NCBI GenBank assembly: GCA_000619965.1
Contig: JHVD01000012.1
Location: 31,274 to 95,273, forward strand
Direction: 5' to 3'
Length of the DNA: 64,000 bases
Source: Propionibacteriaceae bacterium P6A17
Lineage (GTDB): Bacteria > Actinomycetota > Actinomycetes > Propionibacteriales > Propionibacteriaceae
Under the pieces are notes generated by a model that was not told the origin of the DNA, did no database searches, and saw only the letters and a program-made list of their open reading frames with translations. The position numbers and the translations under genes were made by a program. Shown here in pieces: positions 28,896 through 38,497 of this stretch (position 1 is the stretch's first letter; each line of letters starts with the position of its first letter).

Positions 28896-29792
28896 ATGTC
28901 CATCTTCATCGATGCCTCCAGCCGCGTCATCGTCCAGGGCATGACGGGCAAGGAAGGGCGCAAGCACACGCAGCGCATGATCATGTCCGGCACGCGCATC
29001 GTCGGCGGCGTCACGCCCGGCAAGGGCGGCGGCTCGGTCCTGTTCGAGGAGGATCCGGTGCCGGTGTTCGACTCGGTCGCCGAGGCCCGCGAGGCCACCG
29101 GCGCGAACGTGTCCGTGGTGTTCGTGCCGCCCAAGTTCGCCAAGGCAGCGGTCATGGACGCCATCGACGCCGGCATGGAGCTCGTCGTCGTCATCACCGA
29201 GGGCATCCCGGTGCACGACTCGGTCGAGTTCGTCGCCGCCGCGAAGGCCTCGGGCCGCACCCGCATCATCGGCCCCAACTGCCCGGGCCTCATCTCCCCG
29301 GGGCTGTCGAACGTCGGCATCATCCCCGCCACCATCACCGGACACGGCCGCATCGGGCTGGTCTCCAAGTCGGGCACGCTGACGTACCAGATGATGTACG
29401 AGCTGCGCGACCACGGCTTCTCGACGGCCGTCGGCATCGGCGGCGACCCGGTCGTCGGCACCATGCACATCGACGTCCTCCAAGCGTTCGAGGACGACCC
29501 GGACACGGACGTGATCGTCATGATCGGCGAGATCGGTGGCGACGCGGAGGAGCGGGCTGCGGCCTACATCCGCGAGCACATCACCAAGCCGGTGGTCGGG
29601 TACGTGGCGGGGTTCACCGCGCCGCCCGGCAAGACGATGGGCCACGCCGGCGCCATCATCACCGGATCCGCCGGCACCGCGCAGGCGAAGAAGGAGGCGC
29701 TGGAGGCCGCGGGGGTGCGCGTGGGCGAGACCCCGTCGCAGACCGCTGCGCTGGTGCGCGACGTCATCGCGGGGCTCCGCGCGAAGGCCTGA
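28896..29792 (+). CDS. sucD: Succinyl-CoA ligase, alpha subunit
   Basis: 298 aa, usual length. CoA-binding Rossmann domain ([15 protein letters not shown]) and ligase domain with the phospho-His motif GHAGAI ([17 protein letters not shown]). It is the partner of sucC in one operon and ends at a very strong terminator. Confidence 0.96.
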   Translation: MSIFIDASSRVIVQGMTGKEGRKHTQRMIMSGTRIVGGVTPGKGGGSVLFEEDPVPVFDSVAEAREATGANVSVVFVPPKFAKAAVMDAIDAGMELVVVITEGIPVHDSVEFVAAAKASGRTRIIGPNCPGLISPGLSNVGIIPATITGHGRIGLVSKSGTLTYQMMYELRDHGFSTAVGIGGDPVVGTMHIDVLQAFEDDPDTDVIVMIGEIGGDAEERAAAYIREHITKPVVGYVAGFTAPPGKTMGHAGAIITGSAGTAQAKKEALEAAGVRVGETPSQTAALVRDVIAGLRAKA

Positions 29793-29801
29793 GCCAGCCA
29801 C

Positions 29802-29842
29802 CGACGAGGGGCCGACGCCACCGCAGCGTCGGCCCCTCGTCG
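29802..29842. terminator. Bidirectional terminator between sucD and the 29848 gene
   Basis: A 17-bp perfect stem (29802-29818 with 29826-29842) and a 7-nt loop. It lies between two convergent genes and can serve both. Confidence 0.8.
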
Positions 29843-29847
29843 TCTGG

Positions 29848-31539
29848 TCAGTCCTGGCCCAGCCGCAGCGACGCGCGCTGCGTGAGCCAGCGCAGGTGCT
29901 CGTCGGTGAACTTGTACGACTTCGTGACCGTGGCGAGCAGGTAGGCGACGTCGGTACCGTTGCGCACCACCGACACCTGGAAGACCACCTCGCCCTGATC
30001 GGTCTTGCGCAGGATCTCGAATGCCTTCGGCCCTTCCCCGACGTTGATCTCGCGCGCCTCAGTGCCCAGCACGCGGTCCTTGCAGCCGGCGAGCCCCTGC
30101 TGCAGCTTCGTCGCGAAGTTGGCCGCATTGTTCTCGTCGGCGAAGCGGAAGACCATCTCATCGAGCCCGAACTGGGTGGGGGCCTGGTCGTCCTGCGTGA
30201 CCAGGTAGGTCGCCTGCTGGCGCTCGGTGGGGCCGCTCTCGGAGGCGAGCGTCAGGTTCTCGCAGCCGGTCCCCGGGCTCACGAGCGCGGCGGGGGACTT
30301 CGACGTCCACAGGCCCGCGCCCGCCCTGACCCGCGGCAGGTCGGAGGGGATCAGCCAGCCCTTCGGCTCGGCGGCGGGGACCTGCCCGGCCTCCACCTTG
30401 GCCGATTGGGGGGCGCAGTCGCCGGCCGACTCGCAGATCGTCGTCGCCGAACGCGTCACCGCCTTCACCGCGGCGAGCGGCTCGACGGCCGCGTCGTCCT
30501 GCGCGACGTCGACGAGGCTCAGGATGTTGCCCGTGCGGGTGAGCAGCAGCGTGTGGTGCTTGCGGCGCTCTCCCTCCTCCACGACGGTGATCTGCATGGA
30601 CTCGTCGCCCAGCCCGGACACCGTCGCGGAGCTCAGCACGAGCGTCTGGATCTCGGCGCAGGTGGCCAGCGCCTGTGCGCGCTCCTTGAACGTCGCCTCG
30701 GCGAGGGCCTGCGTCGGGTAGGAGTCGAGCTGGTGCAGCACGGCCAACTGGTTGTCGTTCGTGGTGCCGAACAGGCGCTGGAGCGAATCCAGCCGGTCCG
30801 CCCCGCCGCCCTCTGTACTCAGGCAGGCCGCCCGCGCCGTGTGCTCGTCGGGGGTGGTCGTCGTGCCGGTGATGGCCCACGTCGCGTCCGCGGAGATCGC
30901 CTTCACATCCGACTGGTCCAGCAGGTCGGTCTGCGAGACGCGGGGGATGGCGACCGAGGCGCTCGACGACGGTGACGGGCTGGGCGAGGCCGTCGCGCCG
31001 CCCACCGAACGGCCCTGCGTGTAGCCGAGCACGCCTGCGCCGACGGCGAGCACCGCGACGACCGCACCCGCGGCGAGGATCTTCGGCCGGTGCGCTTCGA
31101 ACCAGCCGGTGCCGGCCTGGGGCGTCGGCGCCACGGCGGTCGCCTCCTGCGGCTGGTCGGGCAGGGGTGCGGAGGGATCGGCCCCGACGGCGTCCTCCGC
31201 GCCCGGCGCGGGGGCAGGAGTGCTCGAGCTCAAGGCCGAGCGCCGCGGCTTGGGCGAGGCATCGTCCGGGAAGGCGTTCTCGCGCTCGGGCAGCACCGGC
31301 GCTGGGATCATCGGCTCCGCGTCCACGCGAGGGACGATGATCGTCTCGTCGTCCGAGCCCTGGAAGGCCGCGAGATCCTCGGCAGTGGCGCCCCGACGGG
31401 CCGTGGGCGGCGGCTGCTGGCTGGCCTCGCTGCCCGGGCGGGCGAAGGGATTCTCGACGTGTGCCTCGGCAGGTTCGGTCCCGGGCGCGCTATCGTCGGG
31501 GGCGAGCGCCCGTCGCGGACGCACGGCGTCATCGGACAT
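29848..31539 (-). CDS. Single-pass membrane protein with duplicated sensor-like extracellular domains
   Basis: 563 aa. About 150 residues of cytoplasmic, Pro/Ala-rich disordered sequence, one membrane helix (about 152-172), a Ser/Pro linker, then two extracellular domains (about 195-360 and 375-560). The domains resemble each other and the sensor domain of mycobacterial PknH, with paired Cys (e.g. CLSTEG/TCAEI and CENLTL/GCKDR). No kinase domain is present. The cytoplasmic tail could be a phosphorylation target. RBS AAGGAAGG. The role is unknown; the PknH likeness is by eye. Confidence 0.7.
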   Translation of the reverse strand: MSDDAVRPRRALAPDDSAPGTEPAEAHVENPFARPGSEASQQPPPTARRGATAEDLAAFQGSDDETIIVPRVDAEPMIPAPVLPERENAFPDDASPKPRRSALSSSTPAPAPGAEDAVGADPSAPLPDQPQEATAVAPTPQAGTGWFEAHRPKILAAGAVVAVLAVGAGVLGYTQGRSVGGATASPSPSPSSSASVAIPRVSQTDLLDQSDVKAISADATWAITGTTTTPDEHTARAACLSTEGGGADRLDSLQRLFGTTNDNQLAVLHQLDSYPTQALAEATFKERAQALATCAEIQTLVLSSATVSGLGDESMQITVVEEGERRKHHTLLLTRTGNILSLVDVAQDDAAVEPLAAVKAVTRSATTICESAGDCAPQSAKVEAGQVPAAEPKGWLIPSDLPRVRAGAGLWTSKSPAALVSPGTGCENLTLASESGPTERQQATYLVTQDDQAPTQFGLDEMVFRFADENNAANFATKLQQGLAGCKDRVLGTEAREINVGEGPKAFEILRKTDQGEVVFQVSVVRNGTDVAYLLATVTKSYKFTDEHLRWLTQRASLRLGQD

Positions 31540-31624
31540 CGGCTTCGCCTTCCTTCGGGACCACTGGTGCCTGCAAGACTACCGGGCTCGGCGCGGGGGA
31601 CGTGGAACTGCAGGAGGAGAGAGC

Positions 31625-32971
31625 GTGGCGGACCTGACACGGACGGTCGCCGTCGACGTGGACGAGGCGACGCCGACGGAGACCCCCGGCTTTCGTTGGC
31701 CTTGGTACCTGCGCGTCGTGCTCGGCGCAGTGGCCGTCGCGCTCGCCGGGTGGGTGGTGCTCGCCGGCGTCAGCGCGCTGGCCTGGCTCGGCCAGTCGAA
31801 TGCGTCCTTCCCCGACGCGCTCGCACTGTCCACCCGCGGCTTCGCGCTCGCCCACGGGGCGCCCGTCGAGATCGCGGGGCAGCCCGTCGGAATCGTGCCT
31901 CTGGGGCTCACCGCGCTGCAGCTCTTCCTCGCGCTGCCCGTCGTGGGCGCTGGCGCCCGGCAGGCCGCAGACCCCTCCGGCGGACGCTTCCACTCGGTCG
32001 CCCTCGGCGTCGACCTGCGGCGGCTGGTGCTCACCGTCGGAGGCCTCCACGCGGCCGTGTACGCGCTGACCGCAACCGTCCTCGTCGGGGCGGTGCTCGG
32101 CACCCCCCACACCGGCCACACGCTGCTCGGAGCGCTGCTCGTCGGGCTCGTCGCCGGCTGCTGGGGGGCGGCACGGGCCGTCGGCCTCGACGCGACGGCC
32201 ACCTGGCCCCGATGGCTGCGGGCGGTCCCGCGGGCGATGGGCGTCGCGTTGCTGCTGGTGGGAGCCGCAGGATCCGTCGTCGTGGCACTCGCCGCCTGGC
32301 AAGGGCGTGCGCGCATCGCCGGCATCACGGCCGCGCTGGAACCGGACTGGTCCGGCGGCATCGCGCTCATCGTGCTGCACCTCATCTATCTGCCGAACTT
32401 CATCCTGTGGGCCTGCTCCTGGCTGCTCGGCGCCGGCATCTCGCTCGGCGACGGGTCGCTCGTGTCGCTGGTCATCACCGACGTCGGGCTGCTGCCCGCC
32501 ATCCCCGCGTTCGGCATGGTGCCCGAGCCGGGCACGGCGCCGACGGCGATGCTGTGGTGGCTCCTGCCCGGCGTCGTGGCGGGCCTCGTCGCCGGTGCGG
32601 CGGTCGCGTGGGCGCGGCCCCGGGCGCGCTTTGACGAGACGGCCCTCGTCGGGGGCCTGTCCGGCGTCGCCGCGGGAGGCCTGCTGGCCGGACTGTGCGC
32701 GCTGTCCTCGGGCGCGCTCGGCGACGACAGGCTCGCGCATCTCGGCGCGCGCGCCGGGCAACTGCTCGTGTTCGCCCCCACGCTGCTGGGGCTCGCCGGG
32801 CTCGTCGGGGGCCTGGCCGTCGGCCTGCTGCGACGCCCGCGCCCCGAGACCGCCCCGGAGATGCTCGACGGGGCCGCTGCGGCTAGCGTGGGCGCTGAGC
32901 CCTCGCAGGATCCGCCGGGGGGCCACGACGGGGCCGCGCAGGACGAGGCCCGGCAGGAGGAGGACCGATGA
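31625..32971 (+). CDS. DUF6350-family multi-span membrane protein
   Basis: 448 aa, about 11 membrane helices, with the stretch IYLPNFILWACSWLLGAG typical of this actinobacterial family found next to purN. The C-terminal 40 residues are polar. Function unknown. GTG start set by AGGAGG 7 nt upstream. It overlaps purN by 4 bp, so it is the first gene of the purN-purH run. Confidence 0.8.
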   Translation: MADLTRTVAVDVDEATPTETPGFRWPWYLRVVLGAVAVALAGWVVLAGVSALAWLGQSNASFPDALALSTRGFALAHGAPVEIAGQPVGIVPLGLTALQLFLALPVVGAGARQAADPSGGRFHSVALGVDLRRLVLTVGGLHAAVYALTATVLVGAVLGTPHTGHTLLGALLVGLVAGCWGAARAVGLDATATWPRWLRAVPRAMGVALLLVGAAGSVVVALAAWQGRARIAGITAALEPDWSGGIALIVLHLIYLPNFILWACSWLLGAGISLGDGSLVSLVITDVGLLPAIPAFGMVPEPGTAPTAMLWWLLPGVVAGLVAGAAVAWARPRARFDETALVGGLSGVAAGGLLAGLCALSSGALGDDRLAHLGARAGQLLVFAPTLLGLAGLVGGLAVGLLRRPRPETAPEMLDGAAAASVGAEPSQDPPGGHDGAAQDEARQEEDR

Positions 32972-33534
32972 TCGACGTCGTCGTGCTCGCATCGGGGTCC
33001 GGCACGCTCACCCAGGCGCTCATCGACGCGATCGAGGCAGGCCGGGTCGGGGCGCGCATCGTCGCCGTCGTGAGCGACCAACCCGATGCGGGCGTGCTGG
33101 AGCGGGCCCGCGCCCACGGCATCGAGGCCATCGCCCACCCGCTCGCCAAGGGCGCAGACCGGGGGCAGTGGGACGAGGCGCTCACCGAGCTCGTCGCCCG
33201 CTTCGAGCCCGACCTCGTCGCCTCGGCCGGATTCATGAAGCTGCTCGGCCCGGCCTTCCTCGCCCGGTTCGAGGGGCGCACCATCAACACCCACCCGGCG
33301 CTGCTGCCGAGCTTCCCGGGCATGCACGGCCCCCGCGACGCGCTGCGAGCCGGGGTGAAGGTCAGCGGAGCAACGGTCTTCGTCGTCGACGACGGTGTCG
33401 ACACGGGTAGGATCTTGGCGCAGGGCGCCGTCGACGTCCACGACGACGACACGGTCGAGTCCCTGCACGAGAGAATCAAGGTGGTGGAACGACGTCTGCT
33501 GGTGGACGTCGTCGCGAACTGGAGGCAGCAGTGA
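32968..33534 (+). CDS. purN: Phosphoribosylglycinamide formyltransferase
   Basis: Third step of purine synthesis: transfers formyl from 10-formyl-THF to GAR. 188 aa. Active-site Asn and His in [13 protein letters not shown] and Asp in [11 protein letters not shown]. The N-terminal phosphate loop is [11 protein letters not shown]. Couples to purH through a GTGA overlap. Confidence 0.95.
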   Translation: MIDVVVLASGSGTLTQALIDAIEAGRVGARIVAVVSDQPDAGVLERARAHGIEAIAHPLAKGADRGQWDEALTELVARFEPDLVASAGFMKLLGPAFLARFEGRTINTHPALLPSFPGMHGPRDALRAGVKVSGATVFVVDDGVDTGRILAQGAVDVHDDDTVESLHERIKVVERRLLVDVVANWRQQ

Positions 33535-35090
33535 CCAACGCAGGGCAAGTCGATCGGATCGCGCTGCGGCGCGCGCTCGTGAGCGTCTACGACAAGACCG
33601 GGCTCGTCGAGCTCGGCCGCGACCTCGCGGCGGCTGGCGTCGAGATCGTGTCCACCGGGTCGACGGCCCGCGTCCTCGCGGAGGCGGGCGTGCCCGTCGT
33701 GGCCGTCGAGGACGTCACGGGCTTCCCCGAGTGCCTCGACGGCAGGGTGAAGACCCTCCACCCGAAGGTCCACGCGGGCATCCTGGCCGACCTGCGGCTC
33801 CACTCACACCGGGTGCAGCTCGACGAGCTGGGCGTGCGCCCGTTCGACCTCGTCATCACCAACCTCTACCCCTTCGTCGAGACCGTCGCCTCCGGCGCCG
33901 ACTTCGATGCCGTCATCGAGCAGATCGACATCGGCGGCCCGACGATGGTCCGCGCCGCCGCGAAGAACCACGCCTCCGTCGCGATCGTCACCTCCGCCCG
34001 CCAGTACGAGGGCCTGCGCGCGGCGCTCGCCTCGGGCGGCTACACGCAGGCGGAGCGTCTGGCGCTGGCCGTGGCCGCATTCCGTCACACGGCCGCCTAC
34101 GACGTCGCGGTCGCCACGTGGCTCGGCGAACAGTCCTCGGATCCGCACTTCTCGCCCTGGTACGGGGGCGTGTGGGAGAAGACCGCCGACCTCCGCTACG
34201 GCGAGAACTCGCACCAGCCCGCCGCCCTCTACTCCGACGGCAGCGGCGCAGGCCTCGCTGGGGCGCAGCAGCTCCACGGCAAGGAGATGAGCTACAACAA
34301 CTACGTCGACGCGGACGCCGCCTGGCGCGCCGCCCACGACCACGCCGAGCCCGCCGTCGCGATCATCAAGCACGCCAACCCGTGCGGCATCGCAGTCGGC
34401 GAAGACATCGCCGACGCCCACCGCAAGGCGCACGCCTGCGACCCGGTGTCGGCCTTCGGCGGCGTCATCGCCTGCAACCGCCCCGTCTCCCTCGAGATGG
34501 CCGAGCAGGTGGCCGAGATCTTCACCGAGGTGGTCGTCGCGCCCGGCTACGAGCAGGGGGCGGTGGAGGTGCTGAGCCGCAAGAAGAACGTGCGGCTCCT
34601 CGTCGCATCCGTGCCCGAGGTCACCCAGCCGTCGATCCGTGAGGTCTCCGGCGGCCTGCTGCGGCAGGACGTCGACCGCGTCGACGCCGACGGGGACTCC
34701 CCGGCCAACTGGACCCTCGTCGCGGGAGAGGCCGCCGACGACGCCACCCTCGCTGACTTGGAATTCGCGTGGCGCTCCGTGCGTGCGGTGAAGTCCAACG
34801 CGATTTTGCTCGCCTCCGACGGGGCCTCCGTCGGCGTCGGCATGGGCCAGGTCAACCGCGTCGACTCCTGCCACCTCGCCGTCGACCGCGCCGGCGAGCG
34901 GGCCCGCGGCTCGGTGGCCGCCTCCGACGCGTTCTTCCCCTTCGCCGACGGGCCGCAGGTCCTCCTCGACGCGGGCGTGCGCGCCATCGTCCAACCCGGC
35001 GGGTCGGTGCGCGACCAGGAGGTCATCGACGCCGTCGCCCAAGCCGGTGTGACGATGTACTTCACCGGCGTGCGCCACTTCTTCCACTGA
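33531..35090 (+). CDS. purH: Bifunctional AICAR formyltransferase/IMP cyclohydrolase
   Basis: Last two steps to IMP. 519 aa: MGS-like IMP cyclohydrolase domain (about 1-200; [21 protein letters not shown]), then AICAR formyltransferase domain (YGENSHQ, Lys-His in [11 protein letters not shown], and RTGVRHF-like end FTGVRHFFH). GTG start overlapping the purN stop. Cofactor 10-formyl-THF can come from folD downstream. Confidence 0.96.
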   Translation: MTNAGQVDRIALRRALVSVYDKTGLVELGRDLAAAGVEIVSTGSTARVLAEAGVPVVAVEDVTGFPECLDGRVKTLHPKVHAGILADLRLHSHRVQLDELGVRPFDLVITNLYPFVETVASGADFDAVIEQIDIGGPTMVRAAAKNHASVAIVTSARQYEGLRAALASGGYTQAERLALAVAAFRHTAAYDVAVATWLGEQSSDPHFSPWYGGVWEKTADLRYGENSHQPAALYSDGSGAGLAGAQQLHGKEMSYNNYVDADAAWRAAHDHAEPAVAIIKHANPCGIAVGEDIADAHRKAHACDPVSAFGGVIACNRPVSLEMAEQVAEIFTEVVVAPGYEQGAVEVLSRKKNVRLLVASVPEVTQPSIREVSGGLLRQDVDRVDADGDSPANWTLVAGEAADDATLADLEFAWRSVRAVKSNAILLASDGASVGVGMGQVNRVDSCHLAVDRAGERARGSVAASDAFFPFADGPQVLLDAGVRAIVQPGGSVRDQEVIDAVAQAGVTMYFTGVRHFFH

Positions 35091-35123
35091 CCAGGGCCAA
35101 GCGCCCACCAACCGAGGAGCGTC

Positions 35124-35975
35124 ATGACTGCAAAAGCACTCGACGGCAAGGCCACCGCCAAGGCCATCAAGTCCGAGCTGGCGCAGCGAGTGGCCGCGCT
35201 GCGCGCCAGGGGCATCGTCCCCGGGCTGGCGACGGTGCTCGTCGGGGAGGACCCGGCCAGCCAGAACTACGTGCGGATGAAGCACCGCGACTGTGAGGAG
35301 GTGGGCATCGCCTCCATCCGCGTCGAGCTGCCCGCGGACGCGACGGCCGCGCAGCTCGAGGAGGCCATCCTCGGACTGAACGCCGACGACGCCTGCACCG
35401 GCTACATCGTGCAACTGCCCATCCCCGGGCACCTCGACGAGAATTGGGCGTTGTCGCTCATCGACCCGGACAAGGACGCCGACGGACTCCACCCGATCAA
35501 CCTCGGCAGGCTCGTGCTGAACGAGCCGGCCACCTTGCCGTGCACACCGCGGGGCATCGTCGAGCTGGTGCGTCGCCACGGGATCGACTGGCGCGGCAAG
35601 GAGGTCTGCGTCGTCGGGCGCGGCATCACCGTCGGGCGCCCGCTCGGACTGATCCTCACCCGGCGCAGCGAGAACGCGACGGTCACCCTGTGCCACACCG
35701 GCACCCGGGAGCTGGCCGAGCACACTCGACGGGCGGAGGTCGTCGTCGCGGCGGCCGGCGTGCCAGGGATGATCACGGCGGACATGATCGCCGAGGGCGC
35801 CGTGTGCATCGACGTGGGCGTCTCACGCGTCGACGGCCGCACCGTCGGCGACTTGGCCGACGACGTCTGGGAGAAGGCCGCGTGGGTCACCCCGAACCCG
35901 GGGGGCGTCGGGCCGATGACGCGGGCCATGCTGCTCAGCAACGTGGTGGATCGGGCCGAAGCGCTGCATGCCTGA
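35124..35975 (+). CDS. folD: Methylene-THF dehydrogenase/cyclohydrolase
   Basis: Makes 10-formyl-THF from methylene-THF with NADP. 283 aa. Catalytic Lys in [52 protein letters not shown]-binding [33 protein letters not shown] before the ATG. It follows purH by 33 bp and overlaps the DUF3017 gene by 8 bp. Confidence 0.96.
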   Translation: MTAKALDGKATAKAIKSELAQRVAALRARGIVPGLATVLVGEDPASQNYVRMKHRDCEEVGIASIRVELPADATAAQLEEAILGLNADDACTGYIVQLPIPGHLDENWALSLIDPDKDADGLHPINLGRLVLNEPATLPCTPRGIVELVRRHGIDWRGKEVCVVGRGITVGRPLGLILTRRSENATVTLCHTGTRELAEHTRRAEVVVAAAGVPGMITADMIAEGAVCIDVGVSRVDGRTVGDLADDVWEKAAWVTPNPGGVGPMTRAMLLSNVVDRAEALHA

Positions 35976-36291
35976 CGTGAGCGACGTCGGCTCACCGCTG
36001 CGTGACAAGCCGGACAAGCCAGCGGAGAGCCTTCCCAACAACCCGTGGCCGCTGCTGGTGTGCCTGGCGCTCGCGTGCGTCGGGCTGGGCTACGCCGTCA
36101 CCGCGCACTGGCGGCGCGCGTCGGTGATGATGTCGGCGGCGATGGTGGCCGCCGGCATGTTCCGGCTCCTGCTGTCCCGGGAGCTGGCGGGGCTGCTCGT
36201 CGTGCGCAGACGCTGGTTCGACGTGACCGCCTACCTTGGCCTCGGCGCGGCGATCGTCCTCGTCGCCTTCCTGGTGCCGCCCGCCCGCTGA
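35968..36291 (+). CDS. DUF3017-family membrane protein
   Basis: 107 aa, three membrane helices (about 28-46, 52-70 and 85-103). In actinobacteria a protein of this family commonly follows folD. Function unknown. Confidence 0.8.
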   Translation: MPDVSDVGSPLRDKPDKPAESLPNNPWPLLVCLALACVGLGYAVTAHWRRASVMMSAAMVAAGMFRLLLSRELAGLLVVRRRWFDVTAYLGLGAAIVLVAFLVPPAR

Positions 36292-36324
36292 TGGCCCCTC
36301 GCCCGGCCAATTTGGATCGTCGGT

Positions 36325-36330
36325 TACGAT
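36325..36330 (+). promoter_or_regulatory. -10 box TACGAT, leaderless start of the VKOR gene
   Basis: TACGAT ends 7 nt before a GTG at 36338 and overlaps the alternative ATG at 36329. It therefore argues for the GTG start. Confidence 0.45.
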
Positions 36331-36337
36331 GCACGAC

Positions 36338-36958
36338 GTGTCAGAGACCATCGCCGACCAAGTGGGCCCCACGCGCCGCGACCGCATGTTCCTCTTCGGG
36401 GAGATGCTCATCTTCGCGATCATCAGCCTGATCGCCGCGTGGGTGCTGTCCTACGACGCCATCCTGCTCGCCGCAAATCCCGACGTGGCGCTCAACTGCT
36501 CGATCAACGAGGTGCTCGACTGCGCGGTGGTCGGCAAGACGTGGCAGGCGGCGGTGTTCGGCTTCCCGAACGCGTTCCTCGGCATGATCTCGGAGCCCGT
36601 CGTGATGACGATCGCGGTGGCGTCCCTGAGCGGGGTGCGCTTCCCGCGCTGGTTCATGGCGACGGCCAACTTCTTCTACATGCTCGGCGTCATCTTCGCC
36701 TACTGGCTACTGTACCAGTCGACGTTCGTCATCGGCGCGCTGTGCCCTTGGTGCCTCCTCGTGACGCTCGCCACCACGTTCGTCTTCTACTCGATGACGA
36801 AGTGGAACATCCTCGAGGGCAACCTGTTCCTGTCCGAGCGGTGGTCGGCCAAGCTCAGGCGCTTCGTCGCCGACGGCTGGTTCACCATCGGTCTCATCGC
36901 CTGGCTGGCCATCGTGTTGGTGGTGGAGCTGGGGCACTGGCTGCCGCGCTTCCTCTGA
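36338..36958 (+). CDS. Vitamin K epoxide reductase family protein
   Basis: 206 aa, about five membrane helices. VKOR proteins pass electrons from periplasmic disulfide formation to the quinone pool; they replace DsbB in actinobacteria. Seen: the loop Cys pair in NCSINEVLDC and the active-site CPWC in ALCPWCLLV. A long C-terminal helix lies after the core, with no fused thioredoxin domain, so a separate DsbA-like partner is expected. GTG 36338 is preferred because of the leaderless rule; ATG 36329 would add three residues. Confidence 0.88.
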   Translation: MSETIADQVGPTRRDRMFLFGEMLIFAIISLIAAWVLSYDAILLAANPDVALNCSINEVLDCAVVGKTWQAAVFGFPNAFLGMISEPVVMTIAVASLSGVRFPRWFMATANFFYMLGVIFAYWLLYQSTFVIGALCPWCLLVTLATTFVFYSMTKWNILEGNLFLSERWSAKLRRFVADGWFTIGLIAWLAIVLVVELGHWLPRFL

Positions 36959-37018
36959 CCGGCCAGGGCTCGTCGGATGCTTCCTCCATGCCCCTGAACG
37001 CACCCGCCGCGGGCGCGG

Positions 37019-37024
37019 TAGAGT
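37019..37024 (+). promoter_or_regulatory. Candidate -10 box TAGAGT of mdh
   Basis: TAGAGT lies about 40 nt before the mdh start, which has a Shine-Dalgarno sequence (GAGGA 37051-37055), so this mRNA has a leader. Confidence 0.35.
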
Positions 37025-37063
37025 CGGGGGTACAGACACTCCATCGTTGAGAGGATTTCCGAA

Positions 37064-38053
37064 GTGAGCACTGACGCTCCCGTCAAGATCGCAGTGACCG
37101 GCGCTGCCGGCCAGATTTGCTACAGCCTCCTGTTCCGCATCGCGAGTGGCTCCCTGCTGGGCGACCGCCCGATCGAGCTGCGCCTCCTCGAGATCACGCC
37201 GGCCCTGAAAGCCCTCGAGGGCGTCGTCATGGAGCTCGACGACTGCGCCTTCCCCAACCTCGTCAACATCGAGATCGGGGACGACCCGAAGAAGGTCTTC
37301 GAAGGCACCAACCTCGCCATGCTCGTCGGAGCGATGCCGCGCAAGGCCGGCATGGAGCGCGGCGACCTGCTCTCCGCCAACGGCGCGATCTTCACCGCCC
37401 AGGGCCGCGCCCTCAATGAGGTGGCCGCCGACGACGTCCGCGTGCTCGTCACCGGCAACCCGGCCAACACCAATGCGCTGATCGCCATGAACAACGCCCC
37501 TGACATCCCCAACGAGCGCTTCAACGCCCTCACCCGCCTGGACCACAACCGCGCCATCTCGCAGCTCGCCGCGAAGCTGCAGGTGCCGGTCACCGAGATC
37601 TCGCACATGACCATCTGGGGCAACCACTCCGCCACCCAGTACCCGGATCTGTTCAACGCCAAGGTCGGCGGCAAGTCTGCTGCCGAGGCCGTCAACGATC
37701 AGGACTGGCTCGAGCACACGTTCATCCCGACGGTGGCCAAGCGCGGAGCCGCCATCATCGAGGCCCGCGGCCTGTCGTCGGCTGCCTCTGCCGCGAACGC
37801 CACCGTCGAGCACATGCGCGACTGGGTGCTCGGCACCCCGGAGGGCGACTGGGTCTCCATGGCCGTGCCGTCGGACGGCTCGTACGGCGTGCCCGAGGGC
37901 CTCATCTCGTCGTTCCCGTGCGTCGTCAAGGACGGCAAGTACGAGATCGTGCAGGGGCTCGAGATCAACGACTTCTCCCGCGCGAAGATCGACAAGTCGG
38001 TCGCGGAGCTCGTCGACGAGCGCAACGCCGTCACGGAGCTCGGCCTGATCTGA
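37064..38053 (+). CDS. mdh: Malate dehydrogenase
   Basis: NAD-dependent malate/oxaloacetate interconversion (TCA cycle). 329 aa of the mesophilic cytosolic type: [15 protein letters not shown]ossmann loop, substrate Arg in [14 protein letters not shown], Asp-Arg in TRLDHNRA, catalytic His in [12 protein letters not shown]. The usual first-loop Gly-x-Gly is GAAGQI. GTG start with GAGGA upstream. A perfect palindrome follows. Confidence 0.96.
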   Translation: MSTDAPVKIAVTGAAGQICYSLLFRIASGSLLGDRPIELRLLEITPALKALEGVVMELDDCAFPNLVNIEIGDDPKKVFEGTNLAMLVGAMPRKAGMERGDLLSANGAIFTAQGRALNEVAADDVRVLVTGNPANTNALIAMNNAPDIPNERFNALTRLDHNRAISQLAAKLQVPVTEISHMTIWGNHSATQYPDLFNAKVGGKSAAEAVNDQDWLEHTFIPTVAKRGAAIIEARGLSSAASAANATVEHMRDWVLGTPEGDWVSMAVPSDGSYGVPEGLISSFPCVVKDGKYEIVQGLEINDFSRAKIDKSVAELVDERNAVTELGLI

Positions 38054-38068
38054 TCCGATCCGCTTTTG

Positions 38069-38120
38069 GCAACGGGGAAGGGCCGCAACTCCAGCTGGAG
38101 TTGCGGCCCTTCCCCGTTGC
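38069..38120. terminator. 52-bp perfect palindrome, bidirectional terminator
   Basis: Each 26-nt half (beginning GCAACGGGGAAGG, centre AGCT) is the exact reverse complement of the other. It lies between convergent mdh and the 38126 lipoprotein gene. The RNA hairpin would have almost no loop. Confidence 0.75.
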
Positions 38121-38125
38121 TCGGT

Positions 38126-38497
38126 TCACGAGGGTTCGTAGCTCGGTGGTGGGTCACCGCGTGTGATCGTGACCTTGCGGTCGCCAGCCACCAGCTGGGC
38201 CACCTCGCGAAGCTCTTCGAGGTCGGCGTCAGTGAGGTCGTCATGAGGCTCGGATACCCTGACCTCGACGGTGTCGTCGACTTGGTGGGCCACACCGTAG
38301 TAGCCGGGCCGGACCTCGACGAGGGCCTCGATGATCGCGAGTTCGAGATCACTGCCGGTCAGCTCGGGAGCGCTTGAGCCGGGGGCGGCGTCCGACAAAG
38401 TGGCGCTGGGCGCAGGGGGTGGTGGTTCGGACGGGGCAGTGCAGCCCGCGAAGAGCGCAGTCGCTGCGACGAGCAGAGTGGCGAGCGGGCGCCTCAT
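38126..38497 (-). CDS. Small lipoprotein, protease-linked
   Basis: 123 aa. Signal peptide with lipobox LFAGC, a Pro/Ser-rich linker (20-40), then a small alpha/beta domain. No family recognised. Its start overlaps the stop of the secreted protease gene by 4 bp (ATGA), so the two are coupled; it could be an inhibitor or partner of the protease, which is a guess from the pairing. Confidence 0.75.
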   Translation of the reverse strand: MRRPLATLLVAATALFAGCTAPSEPPPPAPSATLSDAAPGSSAPELTGSDLELAIIEALVEVRPGYYGVAHQVDDTVEVRVSEPHDDLTDADLEELREVAQLVAGDRKVTITRGDPPPSYEPS

